The notes below the pieces were generated by a model. The model was not told the DNA's origin. It saw nothing but the letters and a program-made list of their open reading frames with translations, and did not search any database. A stretch of DNA of 64,000 nt from Flagellimonas sp. CMM7 (GTDB lineage Bacteria; Bacteroidota; Bacteroidia; Flavobacteriales; Flavobacteriaceae): NCBI RefSeq assembly GCF_021390195.1, contig NZ_CP090003.1:1724001-1788000 (forward strand). The letters run 5' to 3'. Positions within the stretch are counted from its first letter, which is position 1. Every line of letters begins with the position of its first letter. Both the position numbers and the translations under genes were made by a program. Positions 27,651 to 36,968 of the stretch are shown here, one piece after another.

Positions 27651-28583
27651 TTAAAAGGCGTAGCTCAATCCTAATGTCCAATAGGTTTGCAACTCATTAT
27701 CAATAGTATCAAAAGTAGCGGTTGGGTCAGGAGTTGGTGCATTGTTCACAATGTAGTTAAGTGTTTCCTGCTTGTTGTTGCGCAATCCAAAATCAAAACC
27801 TACACCTATTACTTTCCATAGGGTATATGCAAAAGAGTTTGTCCAGGTCCAATTGCTCAAATCTCCACTTTCATAACTCTGAAACATGGAAAGATTACTC
27901 TTAAAGCTTACAGCTCCAATTTGTTTGGTATAATCTGCAACAATCTTTGCCCCCAATGAAGAATTGAAAATCGTATCCTCATTGCTAAAAACAAAATTGT
28001 AGTTTAAGGGATGGATCACTACCACTAAATCTGGTATGGGTGTCCAAGTTGCCCCTACCCCTAGATCCAAATAACCAGGGTCATTAAAATTACTTAAGAT
28101 GGTAGTCCTGTATTCTGCCAAACCGGATATGGCAAACTTGTCACTCAATTTTCTTCCGTACAATGAGGAGATATTGAATACATCCGTAGATTCTCTAAAA
28201 CCATCATCATCCGTTGGGTCATCCTTATCATCCAGTTTTACCCAGTTTAAGTTAATATTTGCGGCATTTCTCCAGAAGAATTTTTCTTCTTGTTGATTTG
28301 CAAATGCATTTACAGTAAAACCAATAGTCCCAGAAGAGTTATTGGGAATGCCTTGTGAAAACCAATTGTTAAACCCAGAAAGACTTCCGCCAATGGTTCC
28401 AAAGGCGCCTATTTTCCATCCAGGTAATGCATCTAGCTGCGATTGTAGTGCATTAACACGACCTTGAATTGCCGCAATGGAATCTTTCTTGGGACCAATT
28501 TGAGATTTTAATTCTTCTTCTGTTTGCGCTTTGACAGCAATGAGCAAAAAAAATGCTGCCACTGTAAAAAGTAGTTTTTTCAT
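27651..28583 (-). CDS. DUF3078 outer-membrane-type protein
   Basis: A 310-residue protein with a signal peptide (ending VKAQ at residue 20), a short coiled-coil segment (SQIGPKKDSIAAIQGRV, about 27-50) and then amphipathic beta-strand repeats ending in the aromatic C-terminus LGLSYAF, which is typical of outer-membrane barrels. It matches the Bacteroidetes DUF3078 family; function is unknown. It is the last gene of the minus-strand SUF-side run and ends at the bidirectional terminator. Confidence 0.8.
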   Translation of the reverse strand: MKKLLFTVAAFFLLIAVKAQTEEELKSQIGPKKDSIAAIQGRVNALQSQLDALPGWKIGAFGTIGGSLSGFNNWFSQGIPNNSSGTIGFTVNAFANQQEEKFFWRNAANINLNWVKLDDKDDPTDDDGFRESTDVFNISSLYGRKLSDKFAISGLAEYRTTILSNFNDPGYLDLGVGATWTPIPDLVVVIHPLNYNFVFSNEDTIFNSSLGAKIVADYTKQIGAVSFKSNLSMFQSYESGDLSNWTWTNSFAYTLWKVIGVGFDFGLRNNKQETLNYIVNNAPTPDPTATFDTIDNELQTYWTLGLSYAF

Positions 28584-28647
28584 AGAATATGGAGTTTAGT
28601 GTTTAGAACCCCAAAAATAAGAAATGTCACATTTAAACGGATATTAT

Positions 28648-29151
28648 TTACTTCTTCTTAAATAGGGGGACTGAAGAACAGGCCTCGCCATACATTACGC
28701 TTTTGGCCACCTGCTGTATTTTGGTGGTTGCCATAATGTAGGCATTTTGCGGCACGGGTTTATTGGAGCACCCTTTAATGATTACAGGCTTGTCCTCAAA
28801 TTGGGAAACGTCCAAATTTTCGAGTACCGTTTGATAGAGTGCAGTTTCCAAATTTTCCAAAGTTCCTACTACTACTTTCTGGGCATATGGCGCTAGCTTC
28901 GAGGTCACCAACATATAAGCCCAACCTGGGACTATGGCATCTGTGGAACAACACAATGCCACATAGGTTTCTTTGTAAACTGACCAATTATGCTCCTCCA
29001 AGTATTTTCTGAATTCTTTCTCCCTTAAGATAAAGCCTTCATAGAGCCAGTCCTTAATATCAAGTACCACTCTCTGTCCTTGTGGATATAAATCCTCAAG
29101 GTCAAAGGTTATAAGTTTGCTTTGCGCAACTCTGTTTACTATTTCAGACAT
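28648..29151 (-). CDS. DUF2480-family protein
   Basis: This 167-residue cytoplasmic protein fits the DUF2480 family, which is confined to Bacteroidetes as far as I know. Conserved-looking cysteines stand in ALCCSTDAIVPGWAYM, IKGCSNKPVP and GEACSSVPLF. It lies directly behind the SufT-like gene in the SUF locus, which suggests a role in iron-sulfur assembly or sulfur transfer, but no catalytic assignment can be made from sequence. Confidence 0.8.
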   Translation of the reverse strand: MSEIVNRVAQSKLITFDLEDLYPQGQRVVLDIKDWLYEGFILREKEFRKYLEEHNWSVYKETYVALCCSTDAIVPGWAYMLVTSKLAPYAQKVVVGTLENLETALYQTVLENLDVSQFEDKPVIIKGCSNKPVPQNAYIMATTKIQQVAKSVMYGEACSSVPLFKKK

Positions 29152-29176
29152 AATATTCCTGAATCTTTAACATACA

Positions 29177-29506
29177 TTAAAGCATGCCCAACTCAAGTTT
29201 GGCTTCTTCACTCATTAGCTCTTGGGTCCAAGGTGGGTCAAAAGTAATTTCAACTTCCACATCTTTTAAGGCATCCAAAGATTTAACTTTTTCTTCCACC
29301 TCAACTGGTAACGTTTCAGCTACAGGGCAATTGGGTGATGTTAGGGTCATTAAAATCTTGACATCATTATCTTCATTTACAAAAACATCGTAAATAAGAC
29401 CTAACTCATATATATCAACCGGGATTTCTGGATCGTAAATGGTCTTAAGGACCCTCACTATTTTCTCTCCCAATTCTTGTGTATCCACTACAATTTCTTC
29501 ACTCAT
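29177..29506 (-). CDS. SufT/MIP18-like iron-sulfur assembly protein
   Basis: A 109-residue DUF59 (MIP18/PaaD-like) protein: LKTIYDPEIPVDIYELGLIY, then LMTLTSPNCPVAETLP with the conserved cysteine, and FDPPWTQELMSEEAKLELGM at the end. In Bacteroidetes and Firmicutes this family accompanies SUF operons and helps deliver clusters to apo-proteins. The frame opens at 29515, but the ATG at 29506 gives the usual SEEIVVDT start. The gap upstream to sufE contains a palindromic repeat. Confidence 0.87.
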   Translation of the reverse strand: MSEEIVVDTQELGEKIVRVLKTIYDPEIPVDIYELGLIYDVFVNEDNDVKILMTLTSPNCPVAETLPVEVEEKVKSLDALKDVEVEITFDPPWTQELMSEEAKLELGML

Positions 29507-29579
29507 TTTTCTCAATTTAATTGTGTTTGATAAACACTTTTAACTACTAAAGTATTGCTCACCTAACAACTCCTATTTA

Positions 29580-29654
29580 TGTCAGGTCGAGCGCAGTCGA
29601 GACCTTATTGTAATTCCAAATTCTAAGTACCTCTCGACTGCGCTCGAGGTGACA
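29580..29654. repeat. REP-like palindromic repeat, copy 2
   Basis: Arms at 29580-29604 and 29629-29654 are inverted copies around the core CGAGCGCAGTCGAGA / TCTCGACTGCGCTCG. The 75-bp size equals copy 1. It sits between sufE and the SufT-like gene, so any transcript across both would carry a strong hairpin, which could attenuate or protect parts of the message. Confidence 0.78.
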
Positions 29655-29677
29655 AATTCCACTTTATTGAACTCCCA

Positions 29678-30100
29678 TTAATTCAACTGTGTTTGATAAG
29701 CTATGGCATATAATTTTAATTGCTTTACCATACTTACCAGCCCGTTTGCCCTTGTTGGCGAAAGATGTTCTTTAAGGCCTATTTCATCAATAAAACCTGT
29801 ATTGGCATCAATAATAGCTTGCGGTTTCTGATTGCTAAACGCTCTTATTAAAATGGCAATGATTCCTTTTGTAATTATTGCATCGCTATCTGCGGTAAAG
29901 ACCAGTTTATCATTATCCAATTCAGCATGAACCCATACTTTACTTTGACAGCCTTTGATAATATTATCGTCTGTTTTATATTGCTCATCAATCAACGGAA
30001 GTGATTTGCCCAATTCAATCATATACTCATACCGCTGCATCCAATCATCGAACATGGAGAACTCATCTACAATCTCTTCCTGTATCTTTTCTATGGTCAT
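29678..30100 (-). CDS. sufE: SufE-family sulfur acceptor
   Basis: SufE receives the persulfide sulfur from SufS and passes it to the SufBCD scaffold. The 140-residue protein carries the acceptor cysteine in IIKGCQSKVWV (Cys51) and the typical start EIVDEFSMFDDWMQRYEYMIELG. Length and motif spacing are normal. It follows sufS by about 70 bases on the same strand. Confidence 0.94.
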   Translation of the reverse strand: MTIEKIQEEIVDEFSMFDDWMQRYEYMIELGKSLPLIDEQYKTDDNIIKGCQSKVWVHAELDNDKLVFTADSDAIITKGIIAILIRAFSNQKPQAIIDANTGFIDEIGLKEHLSPTRANGLVSMVKQLKLYAIAYQTQLN

Positions 30101-30172
30101 GTGTCAGTTTTGTTCAAAAATACAACTAGGATAGTTGCTAGTCAAACGTTTAAGATAAAGATAACTTCTATG

Positions 30173-31399
30173 TTAAAGCAACATATTTCTAGCTCGCTTT
30201 ACGCCTTCAACCAAAACATCCACCTCTTCTTTTGTGTTATAAAAACTGAAGCTGGCCCTAACGGTGCCCGGTATTTGGTAAAAGTCCATAATGGGCTGCG
30301 CGCAATGATGACCAGTACGAACAGCTATACCTAATTTATCTAAAATACTACCAATATCATATGGGTGGATTCTTTCAACATTAAAAGAGATAACAGAAGT
30401 CTTATTTTTTGCGGTTCCGTATATTTTTAATCCATCGATTGCTAGCAATTGTTCGGTAGCATATTTAAGTAGTTCTTCTTCATATTGTGCAATAGCCCCA
30501 AAGCCTATACTGTTCATGTAATCCAAAGCGGCACCAAAAGCTATTCCACCGCAAATATTAGGGGTCCCCGCTTCAAACTTATGCGGCAAGTCGGCGTACG
30601 TTGTTTTTTCAAAAGTGACCTCGGCAATCATTTCGCCACCACCTTGATATGGAGGCAATTTATTCAACCATTCTTCTTTACCATACAACATTCCTACTCC
30701 GGTTGGCCCACAAATCTTATGCGCCGAAACTGTATAAAAGTCAACATCCAAATCTTGCATATCTGCTTTTATGTGCGGTGCTGCCTGCGCACCATCTACT
30801 AAAACCGCTGCTCCGACTTTATGGGATGCTTCAATAATTTCTTCTATGGGGTTTATCGTTCCCAAGGCATTGGACACATGATTGCAAAACACCATCTTGG
30901 TCTTGTCTGAAAGTAACTCATGAAATGCCTCCATAACCAACTCCCCATTCTGGTTCATTGGGATTACTTTTAAAATAGCTCCAGTACGTTCGCAAAGCAT
31001 TTGCCATGGCACTATATTGGAATGGTGCTCCATGGCCGAAACAAGGATCTCGTCTCCTTCTTTTACAAAAGATGTAAATCCATTGGCCACCAAATTAATA
31101 CTATGCGTAGTCCCAGAAGTTAGAATTACCTCATAGGTATTAGCGATGTTATAGTGTTTCTGAATTTTAATTCGTGCCGCTTCGTATGCATCCGTAGCTT
31201 CTTGTGAAAGACTATGTACCCCTCGGTGAATATTGGCATTGTAATTTTGGTAATAGTCAACAATAACATCAATCACCTGCTGTGGTGTTTGCGACGTAGC
31301 GGCATTGTCTAAATACACCAATGGTTTTCCATTAACTTCCCTATTTAGAATGGGAAAGTCTTTGCGGATTTTATCAACCTTAAACTTTGTTTCCACCAT
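30173..31399 (-). CDS. sufS: cysteine desulfurase SufS
   Basis: SufS is a PLP enzyme that removes sulfur from cysteine as an enzyme-bound persulfide. The 408-residue protein has LDNAATSQTP near the N-terminus, the PLP lysine in VSAHKICGPTGVG and the persulfide cysteine in RTGHHCAQP (Cys366), the short loop type of the SufS subgroup. It sits between sufD and sufE in the SUF locus. A divergent palindromic repeat lies upstream, between it and sufD. Confidence 0.96.
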   Translation of the reverse strand: MVETKFKVDKIRKDFPILNREVNGKPLVYLDNAATSQTPQQVIDVIVDYYQNYNANIHRGVHSLSQEATDAYEAARIKIQKHYNIANTYEVILTSGTTHSINLVANGFTSFVKEGDEILVSAMEHHSNIVPWQMLCERTGAILKVIPMNQNGELVMEAFHELLSDKTKMVFCNHVSNALGTINPIEEIIEASHKVGAAVLVDGAQAAPHIKADMQDLDVDFYTVSAHKICGPTGVGMLYGKEEWLNKLPPYQGGGEMIAEVTFEKTTYADLPHKFEAGTPNICGGIAFGAALDYMNSIGFGAIAQYEEELLKYATEQLLAIDGLKIYGTAKNKTSVISFNVERIHPYDIGSILDKLGIAVRTGHHCAQPIMDFYQIPGTVRASFSFYNTKEEVDVLVEGVKRARNMLL

Positions 31400-31409
31400 A
31401 TTTTTAATT

Positions 31410-31485
31410 TGTCATTTTGAACAAAGTGAAAAATCTAAAATGTTATGGGATTTCTCGCTTTTCCTTCGACTGTGTTCAGGATGAC
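31410..31485. repeat. divergent palindromic repeat in the sufS-sufD gap
   Basis: The left arm (31410-31434, with core GAACAAAGTGAAAAATC) and the right arm (31449-31485, GATTTCTC...GTGTTCAGGATGAC) are partly inverted copies with an insertion of about ten bases in the right arm. The design and size resemble the two GC-rich copies elsewhere in the window but the sequence differs, so it may be a related subfamily. Confidence 0.5.
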
Positions 31486-31508
31486 AGCTCGAAATGATAC
31501 TGAATGCA

Positions 31509-32825
31509 TTACAATTCAAACCCAACACGAACGCCAAGTTTATTGGCTATAATCTTGTTGATTCTTGTTTTAAGCTCAGGAATTCTAACACTTTCCAAAA
31601 CGTTATTGGCAAAGGCATACATTAACAAAGCTGTTGCCTCTTTCTTGGGAATACCCCTAGATTGAAGATAAAACAAGGCATCCTCATCTAACTGTCCAAT
31701 GGTACATCCGTGCGAGCACTTAACATCATCGGCAAAAATTTCTAGTTGCGGTTTCGTGTTGACGGTAGCCTTATCACTAATCAATATATTATTGTTCTGC
31801 TGAAAGGCATTGGTCTTTTGGGCAATCTTGTCTACAATAATTTTTCCATTGAAGACTCCAGTAGATTTCTCACCAAAAATTCCTTTGTAATCTTGATGGC
31901 TTTCACAATTTGGTTGTGCATGGTGCACCAAAGTATGGTGATCTACATGTTGCTTTTCACCTAAAATGGTAACTCCTTTAAGCACAGAGTCCATATATTC
32001 TCCATTTTGATAAAAGTTCAAATTGTTCCGAGTGAGTTTTCCTCCAAACGAAAAGGTATGCACACGAACAATGCTCTTATCCTTTTGAGAAATATAAGTA
32101 TTGTCAATCAGCGACGCAGTATTTTCATCATTTTGAACCTTGTAGTAATCCACATTGGCATCCTTTGCCGCAAAAATTTCTGTCACAGAATTCGTAAGTA
32201 CTTCGTTGCCCGTTAAACTTTGGTGGCGTTCTATAATTTGTACTTCAGCATTTTCTTCAACGATAACCAAGTTGCGCGGCTGTAACATTAAAGCAGCTTC
32301 ATTACCTGTTGCCAAGTGCACTATTTGAATGGGTTTCTTAGGCACCTTATTTTTCGGAATATAAATGTAGGCTCCCTCTTTGCTAAAGGCTGTATTCAAA
32401 GTGGTCAAAGATTCGTCTTTTGACGCTACTTTGTTGAAATATACATCTATAACCTGCTTGTATTGTGGCTTGGTCAATGCAGCGCTCATTAAGCACACAT
32501 CCACACCATCATGAGTGGTCTCAGATAGATATGAACTATAAACACCATCAATAAATACAATTTTGTAGGTATCTATTTCATGAAGGAAATACTTTTTAAT
32601 ATCCTTGTATTCAAGCGTGTTTTCCTTTTTTGGGAAAATACTAAAGTCCACTTTTTGAATGCCGTTCAATGACGTATATTTCCAAGCTTCTTCCTTTTTG
32701 GAAGGAAAACCTTTTTCTTCAAAATTCTTGATGGCTTCGGAACGAACCTCATGTACTGGATGATCCAAGTCCACGTTGTTCTCAAAAGCTAAAAATGAAG
32801 AAAGTAATTTATCTTTTAAATCCAT
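31509..32825 (-). CDS. sufD: SUF scaffold protein SufD
   Basis: SufD pairs with SufB in the SufBC2D cluster assembly scaffold. The 438-residue protein shows FPSKKEEAWKYTSL, a long right-handed beta-helix region and the C-terminal QLEIFADDVKCSHGCTIGQLDEDALFYLQSRG, diagnostic of SufB/SufD, with SufD lacking the SufB-specific segments. It is transcribed after sufC; the gap of about 80 bases contains a tandem heptad repeat. Confidence 0.95.
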   Translation of the reverse strand: MDLKDKLLSSFLAFENNVDLDHPVHEVRSEAIKNFEEKGFPSKKEEAWKYTSLNGIQKVDFSIFPKKENTLEYKDIKKYFLHEIDTYKIVFIDGVYSSYLSETTHDGVDVCLMSAALTKPQYKQVIDVYFNKVASKDESLTTLNTAFSKEGAYIYIPKNKVPKKPIQIVHLATGNEAALMLQPRNLVIVEENAEVQIIERHQSLTGNEVLTNSVTEIFAAKDANVDYYKVQNDENTASLIDNTYISQKDKSIVRVHTFSFGGKLTRNNLNFYQNGEYMDSVLKGVTILGEKQHVDHHTLVHHAQPNCESHQDYKGIFGEKSTGVFNGKIIVDKIAQKTNAFQQNNNILISDKATVNTKPQLEIFADDVKCSHGCTIGQLDEDALFYLQSRGIPKKEATALLMYAFANNVLESVRIPELKTRINKIIANKLGVRVGFEL

Positions 32826-32832
32826 TGTTTAT

Positions 32833-32867
32833 CAGTTGTCAGTTGTCAGTCGCCAGTTATCAGTTTT
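32833..32867. repeat. five CAGTTNT-type tandem heptads
   Basis: Five consecutive 7-bp units run CAGTTGT, CAGTTGT, CAGTCGC, CAGTTAT, CAGTTTT. They lie in the gap between sufC and sufD, 8 bases beyond the sufD start codon on its upstream side, so the sufD ribosome binding region is built from the reverse complement of repeat-flanking sequence. Similar heptads are frequent intergenic repeats in Bacteroidetes. Confidence 0.6.
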
Positions 32868-32905
32868 TCAACACCCGGTTTCTGACATCTGAAATCTTAT
32901 CTCTG

Positions 32906-33658
32906 TTATACTACCGTTTCCTGTTTTATCCAGTCGTATCCTTTCTCTTCCAATTCCAAAGCCAGTTCCTTTGTGCCAGACTTTACAATTTTTCCATCAT
33001 GCAACACATGCACAAAATCAGGAACAATATATTCTAACAACCTTTGGTAGTGAGTAATCACGATAATAGCATTGTCTTCTCCCCTAAGCTTATTGACCCC
33101 ATTGGCCACAATACGAAGTGCGTCAATATCCAGTCCAGAATCTGTCTCATCCAAAATGGCCAACTTAGGCTCCAGCATTGCCATTTGAAAAATTTCATTC
33201 CTTTTCTTCTCTCCTCCTGAAAATCCTTCGTTAAGGGAACGTGACAAAAATTTTCTGTCAATTTCCAACATTTCAGACTTCTCACGAATGAGTTTCAGCA
33301 TTTGGTTTGCTGGCATATCCTCCAAACCTCTTGCATTTCTAGATGCATTAATTGCCGTCTTCATAAAATTGGTCACAGAAACCCCCGGAATCTCAACCGG
33401 GTATTGAAATGATAAGAAGATTCCTTTATGTGCTCTTTCTTCTGGATCTAATTCTTCCAAATCCTCACCATCCAAAGCAATACTGCCTTTCTTTATCTCA
33501 AACTCTTCTTTTCCGGCAATTACAGATGCCAAGGTACTCTTACCAGAGCCGTTTGGTCCCATAATAGCATGAACCTCTCCTGCGTTCACGTCAAGGTTGA
33601 TTCCGTTCAAGATTTTCTTATCTTCTATGCTTGCGTGTAAATCTTTAATTTCTAACAT
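32906..33658 (-). CDS. sufC: SUF assembly ATPase SufC
   Basis: SufC is the ABC-type ATPase that drives SufB-SufD remodelling during cluster assembly. The 250-residue protein has the Walker A GPNGSGKST (34-42), the signature NEGFSGGEKKRNEIFQMA and the Walker B LAILDETDSGLDIDAL. There is no membrane domain. It is encoded 27 bases after sufB on the same strand. Confidence 0.97.
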   Translation of the reverse strand: MLEIKDLHASIEDKKILNGINLDVNAGEVHAIMGPNGSGKSTLASVIAGKEEFEIKKGSIALDGEDLEELDPEERAHKGIFLSFQYPVEIPGVSVTNFMKTAINASRNARGLEDMPANQMLKLIREKSEMLEIDRKFLSRSLNEGFSGGEKKRNEIFQMAMLEPKLAILDETDSGLDIDALRIVANGVNKLRGEDNAIIVITHYQRLLEYIVPDFVHVLHDGKIVKSGTKELALELEEKGYDWIKQETVV

Positions 33659-33685
33659 CGTGTCTTGTTCAATAATGTTTAATGG

Positions 33686-35131
33686 TTATCCCACTGAGCC
33701 TTCAAGGCTTATTTCCAATAATTTTTGAGCTTCTACCGCAAACTCCATTGGGAGTTTGTTCAAAACCTCTTTGCTAAATCCGTTCACAATCAAAGCAATG
33801 GCTTTTTCTGTATCTATACCTCGTTGATTGCAATAGAAAATTTGGTCCTCCCCAATTTTACTGGTTGTGGCCTCGTGTTCTATCTGAGCTGTTTTGTTTT
33901 TGGCTTCTATATACGGGAATGTATGTGCTCCACAACGATTCCCCATCAACAACGAATCGCACTGTGAAAAATTTCTGGCATTTTCCGCCCTGCTATTCAC
34001 CTGTACCAACCCTCGATAACTATTCTGTGATTGACCCGCAGAAATTCCTTTGGAAATAATGGTACTCTTGGTGTTTTTGCCCAAGTGAATCATTTTTGTT
34101 CCAGTGTCTGCTTGCTGAAAATTGTTGGTCACGGCAATTGAATAAAATTCCCCTACTGAGTTATTTCCTTTTAAAACGCAAGAAGGGTATTTCCAGGTTA
34201 CGGCTGAACCTGTTTCCACCTGAGTCCAAGAAATTTTTGCATTCTCCTCACACAAACCTCTTTTGGTTACAAAGTTGTAAACCCCGCCTTTTCCTTCTTT
34301 ATCTCCAGGAAACCAATTCTGAACGGTAGAGTATTTAATTTCAGCGTCATCTAAAGCAATAAGTTCAACCACTGCTGCATGTAATTGATTTTCATCTCTT
34401 GATGGAGCAGTACAGCCTTCTAAATAACTTACATAACTACCTTCATCTGCAATCACCAGGGTACGTTCAAACTGGCCTGTCCCCCCTTCATTAATTCTAA
34501 AATATGTTGATAGTTCCATGGGGCATTTTACCCCTTTTGGAATGTAACAGAAAGAACCATCTGTAAATACAGCAGAATTTAAGGCTGCATAAAAGTTATC
34601 CGTTTTTGGGACAATAGTTCCCATGTATTTTTTTACCAATTCTGGGTGTTCTTGTATTGCTTCGGAAATAGGCATGAAGATGATTCCTTTTTCTGCCAAT
34701 GTCTTTTTAAAAGTGGTTGCTACCGAAACAGAATCCACTACAATATCCACAGCAACATTTTGTAATCTCTTTTGCTCATCGACAGAAATTCCCAATTTTC
34801 GGTACATCTCCAATAAATCAGGATCTACATCGTCCAATGATTTATTGGGGTCCGCTGATTTGGGAGCTGAATAGTAACTGATTGCTTGAAAATCCGGTTT
34901 CTCATAATGAACATTTGCCCATTCTGGCTCTTCCATTTTTTCCCAAACACGAAAAGCTTCCAAACGCCAATCGGTCATCCAATCAGGTTCGTTCTTTTTC
35001 TTGGAAATTGCACGAACAATATCTTCGTTTAATCCCTTTGGAAAAGTATCCGATTCAATATCTGTGTAGAAACCATACTCATATTCCTTGGTTTCCAATT
35101 CTTTCTTTAATTCTTCTTCTGTATATGCCAT
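33686..35131 (-). CDS. sufB: SUF scaffold protein SufB
   Basis: SufB is the main scaffold on which the iron-sulfur cluster is built. The 481-residue protein begins in the usual way and contains [59 protein letters not shown] and the C-terminal [22 protein letters not shown]. Length and motifs match the ~480-residue SufB of other bacteria. It follows the SufA-type gene by about 39 bases. Confidence 0.97.
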   Translation of the reverse strand: MAYTEEELKKELETKEYEYGFYTDIESDTFPKGLNEDIVRAISKKKNEPDWMTDWRLEAFRVWEKMEEPEWANVHYEKPDFQAISYYSAPKSADPNKSLDDVDPDLLEMYRKLGISVDEQKRLQNVAVDIVVDSVSVATTFKKTLAEKGIIFMPISEAIQEHPELVKKYMGTIVPKTDNFYAALNSAVFTDGSFCYIPKGVKCPMELSTYFRINEGGTGQFERTLVIADEGSYVSYLEGCTAPSRDENQLHAAVVELIALDDAEIKYSTVQNWFPGDKEGKGGVYNFVTKRGLCEENAKISWTQVETGSAVTWKYPSCVLKGNNSVGEFYSIAVTNNFQQADTGTKMIHLGKNTKSTIISKGISAGQSQNSYRGLVQVNSRAENARNFSQCDSLLMGNRCGAHTFPYIEAKNKTAQIEHEATTSKIGEDQIFYCNQRGIDTEKAIALIVNGFSKEVLNKLPMEFAVEAQKLLEISLEGSVG

Positions 35132-35170
35132 GTGTTCTCCGTTAGTTTATTGGCAATTGACAATCAACGG

Positions 35171-35500
35171 TTATAATGAAAAGCTTTCCCCGCATCCACA
35201 AGTGCGCTGGGCATTTGGATTATTGAAGACAAAACCTTTCCCGTTCAATCCACCTGAATACTCTAAGGTGGTACCAACCAGGTATAAAAAGCTCTTTTTA
35301 TCAACGATTATTCGAACAGCATTGTCTTCGAAAACTTTATCGGTATCCGTTGAGGATGTATCAAATTTTAATTCATAGGATAATCCACTGCAACCTCCGC
35401 TTTTTACACCTACACGTACAAAATCTGTAGAAGCATCAAAGCCTTCTTCGGTCATCATCGTCACCACTTTATGTTTGGCTGTTTCTGAAACTTTAATCAT
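35171..35500 (-). CDS. sufA: A-type iron-sulfur carrier (SufA/IscA/ErpA family)
   Basis: This 109-residue protein has the three conserved cysteines of A-type carriers: VKSGGCSGLSYELKF and the C-terminal NPNAQRTCGCGESF. It holds or transfers nascent clusters between the scaffold and targets. I use the name sufA for its place as first gene of the SUF cluster; sequence alone does not separate SufA from ErpA. No strong promoter motif was identified in the upstream gap. Confidence 0.9.
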   Translation of the reverse strand: MIKVSETAKHKVVTMMTEEGFDASTDFVRVGVKSGGCSGLSYELKFDTSSTDTDKVFEDNAVRIIVDKKSFLYLVGTTLEYSGGLNGKGFVFNNPNAQRTCGCGESFSL

Positions 35501-35618
35501 TCTTACTTGGATTTAATCTAAATAGCTAACAAATATAGTTTATAAGTAGGGTTTTTCAACACTTCCTAACATTATAATAACGAATAATCGAATAGGTGTT
35601 ATCTATTGAAAACGAGGG

Positions 35619-36959
35619 CTATTTAATTTTGATGACCACAAGATCGGTCATGCCCCTTAATTGAATGCCTGGAAAGTCGTCACTAGCGGTTTCCCCTACT
35701 AGAATTAGGCTACCATCTTCAGTTTCCAAAGTATCAAAACCATAATCCAAGCCCGACCCCCCAAAAGTACTTTGATACGCTATGTTCCCTTCGGAATCTG
35801 TTTTTATGACCCAAAGGTCATTTTCTCCATTGTTCTCACTGAGGTCACCATCAGAGCTCTTGGAATTTCCTGCAATTACAAAGCCCCCATCTGAAGTTGA
35901 GCTTAACCCTCTAGCTGCATCAAAACCAGCTCCACCATAGTTTTTTTCCCAAACAAGATTGCCATTGTCATCAATCTTTATCAACCAAACATCTGACTCT
36001 CCGTTATTTTTTGAAACATCCGTATCTGTACTGAAGGTGTTTCCTGTAATAACGTATGAGTTATCATTGGTTTTTACAATATCATAGGACTTGTCTATTC
36101 CCGTTCCCCCAAAAGAGCTTTCCCATAATAGCGTTCCAGTACTGCTCACTTTTACCACCCAAAAATCATAGCTTCCTTTGGAGTTAGAAATATCAAAGTC
36201 ATTACTTTCTGATGCTCCCGCCATCAATAGCCCTCCATCATTTGCTTCCAATACTCCAAAAGACCTGTCATTATTTGTGCCCCCAAAATATCTACGCCAA
36301 ACCAGGTTTCCGTCAATATCCAATTTTGTGCCCCAAAACTCCCCCACTCCATGACGGGTCAAATAGTTTCCTTTTCCTGTATTTCCTTCTCCCCCAGAAG
36401 AGGTAACATCCAAAAATCCAGCAAAGAAAAGTCCACCATCTGAGGTTTCGGTTACATCATAGGAATGGTCATGTCCAGAAAAGCCAAAACTCTTCTCCCA
36501 AAGAATATTTCCACTAGCATCTAGGCGCAAAATCCAATTGTCATGAAACCCTTCATTGTTACTGCCATCGCCATCATCACTCATGGCATACCCTACAATG
36601 GCATAACCTCCATCCGAAGTTTGTACCACAGATTGGCCTCTGTCATCCTTGCTTCCTCCGTAAGTTTTATTCCATTGTAAATTGCCTTCAGCGTCTAATT
36701 TTAGCAACCAATAGTCATTTACCGCTGTGGTTTTTCTTACTAAGTCCCCATCAGTACTATTGCTATACCCTAAAACTGCATATCCTCCATCTGAAGTCTG
36801 AACAACAGCTTGCGCGGTTTCTTCACCTGTACCTCCAAAATTTTTAACCCAATCCACCTCACCTAAAAAGGTTACTTCCTCTATAGGGTTTGGTTCCGTA
36901 TCATCATTAGTGCATGATCCAAAGACCACTAATGCAAAAACCATCAACATCTTTTTCAT
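35619..36959 (-). CDS. repeat-rich propeller lipoprotein of unknown function
   Basis: A 446-residue lipoprotein (lipobox FGSC, Cys16) made of about seven or eight repeats of some 50 residues. Each repeat has the pattern W..NFGG..ED....V..T.DGGY...G.S.S.DGD, then D.W..K.D..GN..W. This is a beta-propeller-like repeat common in Bacteroidetes surface lipoproteins; no enzyme motif is visible. The Asp-rich loops may bind calcium. Its start lies nine bases after the stop of the LVIVD lipoprotein gene, so the two form one transcript. Confidence 0.75.
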   Translation of the reverse strand: MKKMLMVFALVVFGSCTNDDTEPNPIEEVTFLGEVDWVKNFGGTGEETAQAVVQTSDGGYAVLGYSNSTDGDLVRKTTAVNDYWLLKLDAEGNLQWNKTYGGSKDDRGQSVVQTSDGGYAIVGYAMSDDGDGSNNEGFHDNWILRLDASGNILWEKSFGFSGHDHSYDVTETSDGGLFFAGFLDVTSSGGEGNTGKGNYLTRHGVGEFWGTKLDIDGNLVWRRYFGGTNNDRSFGVLEANDGGLLMAGASESNDFDISNSKGSYDFWVVKVSSTGTLLWESSFGGTGIDKSYDIVKTNDNSYVITGNTFSTDTDVSKNNGESDVWLIKIDDNGNLVWEKNYGGAGFDAARGLSSTSDGGFVIAGNSKSSDGDLSENNGENDLWVIKTDSEGNIAYQSTFGGSGLDYGFDTLETEDGSLILVGETASDDFPGIQLRGMTDLVVIKIK

Positions 36960-36968
36960 AGCTAAAGT

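Noticed and set aside
32833..32867. The tandem heptads as a CRISPR array
   Set aside because: Units of 7 bp have no spacers between them, and no cas genes are present.
35135..35170. A further heptad repeat in the sufA-sufB gap (GGCAATTGACAATC)
   Set aside because: It matches the sufC-sufD repeat at only about 13 of 19 positions and has no tandem structure, so it cannot be called.
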